A DNA stretch of 64,000 bases. Origin: Lasiosphaeris hirsuta (taxonomy: Eukaryota > Ascomycota > Sordariomycetes > Sordariales > Lasiosphaeriaceae). The notes beneath the pieces were generated by a model. The model worked only from the letters and a program-made list of their open reading frames with translations. It ran no database searches and was not told the DNA's origin. How positions within the stretch are numbered: the stretch's first letter is position 1; each line of letters begins with the position of its first letter. Position numbers and translations under genes: made by a program. The stretch lies in assembly GCA_030549175.1 (NCBI GenBank), contig JAUKUA010000002.1, forward strand, positions 3,162,001 through 3,226,000, given 5' to 3'. Below, piece after piece: positions 35,418 through 45,883 of the stretch.

Positions 35418-37369
35418 ATGGCTTACAATCAAGTGCTCGCAGTACCCCCAATCGATGCCTTTGTCCGTCGCGCCTGGCATAGAGGTGAGTAGCTCCAAGT
35501 GTAGCAGATTCGGGAAGTTGAAATTTGGACTGACGCCGTCTCCAGTGGTCATAATCGGCGACTATGCCTACATCAATGGCGGCGAGGTGGCCATGTCGGT
35601 GACTATGCTCGTCAACGGCGTCTTTTCAACCGGTCCCAGCAGCGCCGTCGGTCAGTACTTTGCCATCCAAGACTCGGACGATAGTATCCTCCCACACTAA
35701 CAACTCCGTCCCCCCCCCCCCCAACAGCCAACCAAACCCTCTCCCTGGACCTCTCCCGCCCCTGGACCAACACCACCACCGACCTCTTTCACCCCATCCC
35801 CCGCCCCGCCGCCAAGCAGGGCCTGGACCTCGAGACCGTCTGGGCCGCGCCCGACGGCAGCGGCTACTTCGCCTGGGGCGGGGCCGCCGCGCCCACGAGC
35901 CCGCCGGCCGAGTCGCCGGGCCCGCCGCTGTGGAAGTTCACCGTCGACGGCGGCGGCGGCGGGACTTGGGACGCGGTGGCCACGGCGCAGAATTTTTCAG
36001 CCCGGGTTCGCACCACGGCCGCGGCGCAGAGCCGCGGTACGGGGTTTGCGCTAGGCGGGAGGCTGGATGGGGATGGGCGGCCAGTGTCGGGGCTCGTGGC
36101 GTTTGATATGGCGTCCAAGGCGTGGCGGAACGAGTCGGCGGTGGCGTTTGCGCCGCCCGGTGGGACGGTGGACGGCGGGAGTTTGACTTTTGTGTCGGGG
36201 TTTGGGGGACAGGGCGTGCTAGTCCCCCTCGGGGGGTATGTGCCGGGTGCGGCGGGCCCGGTGGATGCGACGGATGGGGTTCCGGATACGGGGTATCTGG
36301 TGTTTTCTAATATTTCTGTGTTTGATGTCGCGACGGAGAAGTGGTTTTGGCAGGCTGCGTCGGGAGAGGTGCCGGAGCCGCGCCAGGGGGGTTGTGCGGT
36401 CGGCCTTCGGGAGCCCGGTGAGAAGTCTTTTGAGATGTTGGTCTCGCCAGCCCCCCTATCTGCGGTTGTTGATGATACTGACAAGGGGACGCAGATTTCT
36501 ATATGGCGGGTATAACGGCTTGTCCGAGAACACGCATACAGACGTCGCTGTCCTGTCTCTTCCAGGCTTTGTATGGTCGAGGAGGGCATTTGGAGAGAGA
36601 AAGGAGCGCAACGGCGCTGCTCGCTCGTTTGCGGCCTGCGCTGTTGCAGGAGAGGCATCACGCCAAATGTGTATGTGCTTTTCGTATCCGCCCGAGAGGA
36701 CAGACGCTAACTGGTTGTTGTGGTTTTAGTGGTTGTTGGTGGCGTATACCAAAGCCGCGAGAAGGTCGACTATTGGAGATCGGTTGATCCTTGGCCACAG
36801 GGACTTGGTGTATTCGACCTCACTGCGATGAATTGGTCCAGCGGCTGGGACCCCAACGCGGCCGAATACGAGAGGCCACAGGCGGTGCGCGATTGGTACA
36901 GTCAGGGGTATGTCTCGCGTTCGATCTTGTGACCATCCGACCACTCTGTGTTGCTTGAGGAATTTGACTGACAACAATGAAATGCCGCAGGAAGAAGGCC
37001 GATTGGTCTTCGGATGGCGTGAGGGACCTCTTCGAGCCACCCACTCCTTCTGTCTCTCCGCCGCCCGAATCTCCAGGTCCATCACCAACCCCTCCCTCTC
37101 CGGGGCTGTCCGGCAGTGCTATCGGTGGCATAGTTGGCGGTATATTGAGCGCAGCTATCTTGGGCCTGGTCGCCTTCATCTTCTGGCTTTGGCGCAGAAA
37201 GGCTGCCTCAACTCCAGCGCCGACGGAATCCGAAGACCGTGCCAGTGTGTTTCCAACCTCCCTGCCGCCCAGAGTCCGCTGGCCCCCCACCAGCGAGTAT
37301 CATGCCGAATTGCACGACACACAAGTAGAAGTGCAAGATAGAACAAGGGGGGGGTTTTGCCACGATTGA
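35418..37369 (+). CDS. Kelch-repeat membrane protein
   Basis: Six exons (35418-35484, 35546-35650, 35728-36436, 36495-36670, 36730-36907, 36991-37369) give 537 aa. A beta-propeller of Kelch type is visible from residue 23: IIGDYAYINGGEV, YFAWGGAA, GFALGGRL, VLVPLGGY, IFLYGGYN and MLVVGG blades. Next come a Pro/Ser-rich stalk (about 425-450), one transmembrane helix (about 456-479) and a short basic-then-polar cytosolic tail. Members of this fungal family are thought to sit in the plasma membrane or ER with the propeller outside. No signal peptide is seen at the chosen ATG, which is odd; an upstream exon may be missing. Intron 2 ends with C13 directly before AACAG. The donor after residue 294 (GTTGGT) is weak. 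Confidence 0.8.
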
Positions 37370-37983
37370 GTTTTGTTCCGCTCTGGAAACATAGTAGATA
37401 AGTATAGTTACGGAAAAGTGCAAGTTGTGTTTCAAGTTCTTAAACGGATTTGATGGAGGCGCTGAAGGAAATACCTCAGAATGTGTCATGATGGTCGGAG
37501 GACATGATTGGTGTATCCAACTGAATAGGGGACAGGGCGGTTACCTAATGATATATTTTAGCATTGCGGAAACTTACACAGTTATCCGTGACTCTTTCAA
37601 CAATACTTGGTTCCGGTTGTAAGCATGCCGTCTTGATCAGCTCGAGGCTTTAACACCCTTTACCCGGCCGCTTCCGAATGGGGGACTGGAGCCGCATATT
37701 TCCCACTGGCCAAGCCTCTTGGCCCCGATTATTTTGTTTTCTCCCTTTTAATGGGGACAAGACGGCAAGGGCTTCCTGGTATCCAAGCATTGGCGCTAAT
37801 ATATCCTCAACCGGTTTCAATGGGCGGCACCACACGGCACGCCCGCATCCAGCAGCGGCCCAAATGGCTGACCGTGTCCAGAATTCTCGGTGACCACGGT
37901 AATCTACATCTAAAGTCTCATTTCTCTGCATTATTTCCAACTCCTTCCCTGTGTCGTGGAAGCAATCTACATCGAAGTCAGCC
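37370..37983. other. intergenic, no gene seen
   Basis: About 610 bp between the Kelch and SET genes; no coding stretch recognised. Confidence 0.45.
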
Positions 37984-39398
37984 ATGTTTTGTCAACCTAT
38001 CATGAGCCAAAGGGGATTTGGATCTTCGGTTTTCGTTACACTCCTTATCCAAGCTCTGTTGCTGGGCACCACCGCGGCCCGGGGATGTTTTGCCTCGCCC
38101 CCTATCGCGCTGCGGCCGTCTACCGGCTCCGGAGTATGTGGCGTGCTGATCGATGATGATGCCGCGCCCTCCCTAGGGGGCTATTCACCGTGGACACACG
38201 CCCCGAGCTGCCACTTCTCGGCCGCCAAGCCGGGCAAGAAGTTCTGCACCTACACAAACTCTCGCCATGGTGCTCGGGGCGTGAGTATCCTCACGACCCC
38301 CGAGTCGGTAGCCAACAATGTCGACATGCTGAACGAGTTCATCAGCGCGCCGCCTCGTGACAGGCTGCCGTACAAGATTGTCGAGGTTCCCGGCAAGGGC
38401 ATGGGCGTTGTGGCCTTGCGCCGCTTCAGACGCTATGAGCAGATCATGTTGGATTATGCGACGCTGCTAGTCGACATTTCGTTCGCGTCCGAGATCCCGG
38501 CGCAACAGGGGTACCGGTTGTTGCATCTCGCCGTGGACCAGCTGTCGGAGCCGAGAAGTGTGCTGGATCTGGGGCAGAGCAATTCCATGGCAAGGGATGC
38601 GGTCGAGAATGTGCTGAGGACCAATGCGTTCCACACCATCGTGGGCGGTGAGCCGCATATGGCGCTGTATCCTGATGTCTCGGTGGGTGCGGCTGTTGTT
38701 GTTGCTGCTGGAATAGGGACTGCATGCTAATCGTGAGGAACTAGCGAATCAACCACGCGTGCAAACCAAAGTAAAGTCTTTGGTTGGAAATCCTTGGAAT
38801 GATTTACTGACTAATACACCTAGTGCATATACCCGTTTCATCCCCAAGAGCCAGCAGGTCAGCGTAGCTGCTGCAAAGGACATTGAACCGGGCGAGGAGA
38901 TCACCATCAGCTGTAAGTCGAACCCCGGCCGTGCTCCCTTTTTTGCTATCCTAGCTGACCGAGAAAGACATCACGCTCGGCCAAACGTATCCCGAGCGCA
39001 AGGAGGCGCTGCAGCTCTGGGGCTTCAACTGCACCTGCAACCTCTGCATGTCGAGCCCGGCGCAGGTAGCGGCGTCAGACGAGCGGCGGCGGCAGATCGC
39101 CGACCTACGCAGCGAGGCCATCGGCGCCTTCCAGACGGGCCGGTCGTACCAGGCGCTGCGCATCACGCGTCAGGTGGTCAACCTGCTGCCGGCTGAGGAG
39201 CTGTTCCCCCTGTACAGCGAGCAGTACGAGAACATGGCGCGCGTCTACTTTGTGCTGCGCGACCGCGAGAAGGCCGAGAAGTACGCCAAGTTGTCGCTCG
39301 ACGTCCTGGCCGAGCAGGGCTACATTGACCGGGTCAGGCCCGAGCTATTGGAGAAAATGTGGACGCGGTTTGCTGATGAGCAGGCCGGGAGGGTGTAG
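37984..39398 (+). CDS. SET-domain protein with N-terminal signal peptide
   Basis: Four exons (37984-38682, 38745-38770, 38824-38912, 38968-39398) give 414 aa. A hydrophobic leader (VFVTLLIQALLLGTTAARG) looks like a signal peptide. The SET domain begins near 135 (YKIVEVPGKGMGVVALRRF), contains the cofactor motif RINHACKPNAYTRF, made across the tiny 26-bp exon 2, and then EEITISYITLGQTY; a post-SET-like CTCNLC follows. The C-terminal part is helical and TPR-like. SET proteins move methyl groups from S-adenosylmethionine to lysines. NHACxPN replaces the usual NHSCxPN (Ser to Ala). Extracellular or ER location is inferred from the leader. The last acceptor was placed at 38967 because the nearer one gives a stop. 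Confidence 0.8.
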
Positions 39399-40096
39399 GG
39401 GCCTGGCATACAGTCGGGGCTGTGGATGTCTTGGGTGTGAAATTCTAAACGTTGTCGATTGTAAAATCTTGTGTCACCATCCACAATCGACCAGTCCTGT
39501 CCCCCATTGACAACTTGAAGGGTCGGCGGGGTTATCTGGGGCTACTGGCGTCGGGGAGGTAGGCTGTGACGGTACATCGTATCTGGCGATGTAGCGAACA
39601 GACAGAGTATTTCAATGATTTTGGACAGAAAAATCAAACCGCCAAATGTTGATGTATGGTCGGAGAAAGGCAATCTCAAGCGCAGAGGGGCCACTGCCTC
39701 GTTCCTGCCTAAAATCTTGTTCCCGCCAGCACAGGCCACACATGTGCTTCTCTTGTAGATGCCCCTCCATCTCTCCTCTTCTTGTTTTCTCCCCTTTCTA
39801 GCTATCTACAACATCGCGATTACAAGCCTACTTACGAGCGCGTCGCGGCCGATTCGAGACGGAAGTCGAAGCCATCCCACCATCCCACCATCCCATCATC
39901 CATCCTCGGCTTGGATATGCCCGGCCGCAGACCTTGCGCGAGGCCATTCAGCCCCTTCGATTCAGTGTGCGGCGGGTACCGCTTGATCCACACATAGCTA
40001 CGCCAACTTTCCGCAAATGGAATGCCAGAAGTCCATGTCGACATTCGGAACTCAAGCTGTGGATTGTATATCGTTACCACGCCAGCAGGGCTGCTG
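39399..40096. other. intergenic, convergent 3' flanks
   Basis: About 700 bp; no gene recognised. A short CATCCCAC repeat lies near 39,870-39,900. Confidence 0.45.
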
Positions 40097-41259
40097 TCAC
40101 GGCGGTGGCATGGCAGGCACATAGGCCCTGTATACTTGCAACGCACCCTCGATGCACTGCATCAAACCCAGGAAAGTGGTAATGAGCAGAACCAAGATTG
40201 CTACCCAGAAGGTGTACCACTGGACCCCGTTGCGGCGGTCGCACCACCACTGAGACAGCGTCCGAGGCGTCGCGTCGTCGTAGGCCTGCTTCAGGATAAC
40301 GAGACGGTCTCGCCAGAACCTGAAGCGCTCGATTTGCCGGTCCTCGGCTTGGAGGTTCCCGCAAAGCGTCAGTCTGGGATCGACGGTGCAGTGGTGCCTC
40401 GTCTTCTCTCGTAGGTTCGAGAACCATTTCTGCTTCCGCCCGCGCCCCCGGAGCTGCCGACGGTCGCGACGTTTGCTGAATTCGGATTGTGGGAATAACA
40501 GGGCCAGCGTTCGCAGCGTTTCGTCTACTAGCCCGTCGGGGAATAGTGAGCTGTTGGCAGGTTAGCAATCGGAACCTTGGGCTAACTATCGAGCATCGGA
40601 GGGACTTACTCGTCTTGGCACTCGAGAAAGGACGCATGATGAAAGATGAGCACCTTGGAATCATCCTCAACCAGGAGAAGGTGATCTGCCAAGTTGTCGG
40701 TAAAGTCGATCTCGATGCCCGCAATAGCGAAGACACCCCAGGCATCGAAAGTTTTGGGTAACCGAAGATGATCGCAGTTGAGGACCGGAGCTACATCAAA
40801 GTGATCCTTGACAAAGGACTGGAGCGATGCTGATGTCCAACTGAGGTACCGGCGTGGCATCCTTTGATGCTTCACCACTCCAAACTTGAGCATGAGAAGT
40901 AGCCTTGCGGCAAGGTTGACAGAAGTATCCCATGCCTCATCATCGGCGCTGACGACTAAGCCATATTTGGACTTTAGCCTCTCGAGGATCTCCTCGCGAG
41001 TCTTGGTTGGGTTCGTGGCGAGCTCTTGTGCGAGCCAGTTTGTGGCATCGGCAGTTTGTACAGCAACGTAACGACCATCGGAATTTCCTGCAACAAGATG
41101 CCACTGGCCGCGATAGTATTCGCAATAGGTATCATGCGTGAGGTCTCGTGCTGGGTCCCCGTTGAAGAGTCTTTTTTTGGTGCTGAATGACGGGCGCCAG
41201 AGATGTTCCACAAGCGCCAGCGCTAGCGCATCGACCGAATCGTTGCTGGGTGTGCTCAT
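40097..41259 (-). CDS. fungal tail-membrane protein of unknown function (WWxDRRNGVQW motif)
   Basis: Exons 41259-40610 and 40550-40097 (intron 59 bp) give 367 aa. The N-terminal 300 residues are soluble and acidic-helical. The C-terminus has the motif WWCDRRNGVQW (318-328) directly before one membrane helix (about 331-350, FWVAILVLLITTFLGL), followed by GALQVY and a short tail. I recognise this end as recurrent in an expanded Pezizomycotina family without assigned function. The position near HET-type genes fits the accessory character of this stretch. ATG 41259 is well placed and no upstream in-frame ATG is present. Confidence 0.78.
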
Positions 41260-41844
41260 TCTGCTTGGATCAATATCTATGGCTGGGATATCAGGTCCAT
41301 TGGGGAAGAGTCAACTGCCAAATACGTTAGTATCCGGTCCTACAGTCTGTTTGAACGACGTCATTCCGAGTTCACCCTGCTTCGATGTCTCTTCTCAAAG
41401 CGGCGACGAGGCTCTGAGGAGGCCGCCAGCCCCTTTCCGCCATCCTTGGCAGGACTCATCGCCACCACCAAAACATCTTGGCGGTCAATGCGAATCCGCT
41501 CTAGACCTGGCATCCATACTAGCATGCGACTTCTAGTCCCCTCGCATTGAAAGTGCGCCACATTTGTCAATTCAGGTCGCTAACTAACAGCGAAAGGCGT
41601 CCTCATCGAGGTTCTCGTTGACAACTTGCGCTAGCGGTCCTCACTATGTCATGGCTGCCAACGCAAGGGCAGGGCTTTGGTGCCAGAGCTCCCACGGGGC
41701 CTCGTTTATCTCGGCGCAGCGCCGTCCTTTGACCCTTTTTTTTTCTCTCTCAGCACCTCAGGAACTCATTATTTTCGCGGAGTATGAGTCATTGCCGCTG
41801 TCCTAATTCTCTGTAGAGCAACGCCACGCCTATCGACTGCGACC
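41260..41844. other. divergent promoter region
   Basis: About 585 bp between two divergent starts; no gene seen. Confidence 0.45.
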
Positions 41845-44818
41845 ATGCCAATCCGCCGAGTAACGACGAGCCTCCGCAAGAAGCTGGCCAACCCGCAGGA
41901 CTCGTGCGGACGGGAAATCCTAACTACACGCATCGGCCGAAAAAGAGCTTGGTGGGCCTGTGGCCCAGCCATGAAGCAATTTGAAAGCGAAATCGAGGAC
42001 GACCTCGACTCGGCACTCCGCAATACCGCTCTCGGATACGCAGACATCTACATCAGACTATACATGATCGGGAGCCGGCCTGAGACGGCAGGGCCCATCA
42101 TCATGGTCTGCTGCTCGAATTCTGTGGTCAAAGACGGGGCCGAGTCGTCAATACGGCGGAGCGGGATACTGCAGAAGTATCCCGAGTTTCGACTTGGCGC
42201 GAGCGCGCTACCCCTCGAGCAACCGCAACCTGCTCGTGCGCTTGGCGCCGATGTCGAGATGGAGGATCTACCGGATGCCGGGCATGTGCTGGCCACGTCG
42301 TCACAGCCCGAAGTTGGCCGACGCCTTTTCACCATGCCCGAGGACGGTCACCGGCTACGGTCTGCAACTGCCGGGCCTATGCTTCAAATCGGCGATAAAT
42401 GCTACCAGCTCACGGTGAGCCACATATTTGAGGCGGAAGAGTCATCGCCTCATGATGTCGACTATGAAGAGTGCCGCTTCGATAGCCAGAGCGACGACGA
42501 AGACGACATTGAAAGCGACCCCGACTACGCGGCCACCAGTCGGGGGAGCCTCTCGCCCAAATCTCCGCCAAGGTCCTGGGCCGAGCTAGACGATACAAGC
42601 ACCGAGGCTTCAGGCTCGAGCAGTCAAATGTCTGCTCTTCCATCTCCGCGCTCCCCACAGTCCCAAGCAGCTCCGGAATCTCCCCGGGTCGCCCCTGGAT
42701 CGCCGCGGCCTGCACACCAACAAGCCACCACTCCCCCAAGTCGCGACGGGCTAGTGTCTGCTGGGAAAGCTACCGTCTCTTCGAAGGGAGGAAGCAATCC
42801 CGGCCTCGACTACGCTCTGATCCCTACCGATACCCCGGAAGGAGCGAACGAGGTCCAGCTACACACAGAAACGGGCATTACGACTCTCCGGGTCAAGCAT
42901 ATTGCGTCAATTGGGAATGAGGAGAAGAACATCATCGCCATCACTTCCTCGGGCGGTGTGATACGTGGTGTCCTCATCCCTGGAGCAACTTACTTTGGAG
43001 GGGCGAACGCTTCCTCTCTGCAAAAGATTTATGCCATCGAGCTCGAAGGTGTTGTTGTGGAGGGCGACTGCGGTGCTGCCGTCATCGACGAGAAGACGGG
43101 CGATTTCTACGGCCACATCGTGAGGGGGTGCTCGGGAACTCAAATCGCGTATATCGTTGCTGCGTCCGATGTTTTTGAGGACCTATGCACGAGGTTTGGG
43201 CAAGATGTCATGCTTGCCAGTCTCAAGAACAGGCAAAGGGAGATGGGCGCGCAACAGGGTGCCCATCGGCTCAATTCCCATGACACAGCTGCGGCGAAGG
43301 TCGAGGCCCGCGAAGAAGGCCTATCCAGCGCCTCCACAGAAAGCCTGACCCCCTTCCGCCTTTTTCCTTACACCGAATCCTACTACTCTTCAAGTTTCCT
43401 TGGCGGACAGGGAGTATATGAAAACTGGGAGTTTAAGCATCCCAATTTCGAATCACTCATGGACACGGCGCTAAGCTACGACAACAACGCTTCTCACGAG
43501 TTTTGCGCCCCTGACCAATTCAACCAACTCGACTCTTGGAGACCATGGCTACACCCGGACTTTGAGAATCCGTATCATAATTCGTATCTTGAAACAGGCA
43601 CAGTACTCGAATGCATGGGACCATCTACAGTTCCGCATGGCGGTACACCGTCGCCTCTAAGGCATTCACCCTATCAACCCTACGATACCTTCTTCGGCCC
43701 TCCTCGATGCGGGGATATAGTAGCGCCCGATCATGGCGAAGACCTGGAGACCAATGGCCCGATGTCCGTAGACGTGGACTCGGGCTATTGTGGCTCTGCA
43801 TCCATGGAGTGGGATATGGAAAAGGGGCGCTGTCCGCATCCCGACTGCGGCAAGTCGTTCAAAGACCTCAAAGCCCACATGCTGACCCACCAGACGGAAC
43901 GGCCCGAGAAATGCCCCATCCAGACCTGCGAATACCACGTCAAGGGCTTCGCACGGAAATACGACGCAAACAGACACACGCTCACGCATTACAAGGGGAC
44001 CATGGTCTGTGGCTTCTGTCCCGGGTCAGGCTCCAGGATGGAAAAGTCGTTCAACAGGGCCGATGTCTTCAAGCGACACCTCACGTCCGTACACGGCGTC
44101 GAGCAAAGACCACCCAATAGCCGGAAAAGGGCAGTTGGGGGGGCAGCTGTCAAGGCCCGCTATGCACCTGACACCACTGCTAGCAAATGCTCGACTTGCT
44201 CGCGGACATTTGGAAATGCCCAGGAATTTTACGAGCACTTGGACGACTGTGTGCTGCGGATTGTGCGGATGGAGGATCCGGCGGAAGCAATCAACGCTCA
44301 GAGGCTAACTGAAATTGCCGGCGATAAGGAAGTCCTGGAGACTCCTGCGAAACACAGGCTGTCAGATGATGACATTGCAGACACGGGGACGGCAGACGAC
44401 GACGACGACGACGACGAGCTGAAATACGCCGAGTGCAACCATCTTGAGTGTGATTATTGTAACGAGCCGTCTCACAAGGGGAAGCGCGTGGGTCAACATG
44501 GTAAGGGATTAACAATGATGTGGAATCTCGGCGAATCTGGCTAACTTGGTTCTAGAGTGTCGAATGCACCAGGAGCGTCGACGCTCTAGTAGAAAATATG
44601 ACTTCACCAAAATCAGGAAGACCAGGGAGATCAGCAAGGCGAAGACGAGGCGCAGGCATGACTGTCCCAAGTCACCTTTGATGGAGGAAGCACAGTCGCC
44701 TCTTTTCATGGATCTCAAGGTTCAAGTCCAAGCCGGTGACGGGCACTCGCTTGAGACGTACTTGGGCACGCATGAGCCGGTGGAGGGGAAAGATGGCGCT
44801 GCTGGGTTACATTGCTGA
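41845..44818 (+). CDS. fusion of trypsin-like (GDCG) domain with C2H2 zinc fingers
   Basis: Exons 41845-44500 and 44556-44818 give 972 aa in one unbroken frame. The N-terminal half resembles a fungal trypsin-fold domain: LTVSHIF (His 193) stands where peptidases have TAAHC, and GDCGAAVID (407-415) where they have GDSGxP, so Cys409 replaces the nucleophile Ser. A Ser/Pro-rich stretch (about 245-310) divides it. The C-terminal half has C2H2 fingers from Cys663 (CPHPDCGKSF...HMLTH), a second with long spacing, a third (CGFCPGSGS...HLTSVHG), then a partial KCSTCSRTF finger, an acidic DDDDDDD run and a basic tail in exon 2. DNA binding and proteolysis are both inferred. A mis-joined pair of genes is possible, but no stop or splice pair separates the halves. 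Confidence 0.75.
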
Positions 44819-45883
44819 AATGAAATGCCAGCCATATATACCTTGACCAACATGAAAAAAAGAGTCGCGTGGCAACGCGTTTTGGGTTTTGGGCTTCAGC
44901 GGAGTTAAAGGGGAGTTGAAGGGGAAATGAGGAGATACCTTGCATTGGTGGTTGTAATCATTATGGACTAGATACCCAGTGAATGTGGAAATGGAAACAG
45001 AGGGAAATAAAACAAATCATCTCAGACTATTTCGGAAAGCCATAAGGAGCTACATTGACTAATGCCTTTCACGCCGAAGAAGATCCAAGTGAAGACTTGG
45101 AGTTGTCAAGTCTTGCACCCTGGTCTGTTTGTTAGCGCGGAACACTCCCGTCAACAAGAGGCAGGTGCACAGTCGTAATACTGGGGTTGTTGTAACGACA
45201 ATAATGCTCTCTTCTGATGCGATAGGTGCTCAAGATATAGAAGGCTCAGATGGTGGTGACGAGGCTTCCGGCGGTGATGACTTTGAGCTTCATCTGCTCG
45301 GAAACCCTGAGGATGCAGACGTGTTCTAGACGAGATAGAAGATGACTGTGAAAAATATTCTCTAACTACACAGCCCTGGGATGTTAACTACCGGGCTTGT
45401 GTTCGTGTACAGATCTCCTTTGCCATCGCCCTGCTCTCTTGGAGGAGCGAGAATTCAGAGACGGCCGAACATTGGCTGGCAGAGCTACATGACCTGTTTC
45501 CGGAATGATTTGACAAGGGGTTATGTGAGCTTTACCCTACTGGCGGATGGGATTCCGCTTCATGCCCCCTTTCCCTCCTTGGTTCTCTAAATAACTTGAA
45601 CAAACTCAATCAGGGTCATACAGGGGTGACTGATTGGGTTATTTTAAGGGAAATAGCGGTCGAGAGAAAGCTTTTTTTTTTTTTTTTGGAACTAGACGAG
45701 TCGGATTCGTGCTTCTGGGACAGTCGGAGGTTCATGTGTCGGGAGGGTTGACAGATCCGCTCCATTTCACTACAGCTAGGTATTTAGCATACATGACAGA
45801 TTTGGCATCTTCGTTTTGGAGGTCCATGTTCAACCGGGCCCTTTTCTCATGCCCGGGGACAAAGGCGAACCGGCGGCTGTTGA
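44819..45883. other. intergenic, no gene seen
   Basis: About 1.1 kb between convergent genes. Small ORFs (for example 45129-45329) lack recognisable features. T15 lies near 45,672. Confidence 0.45.
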
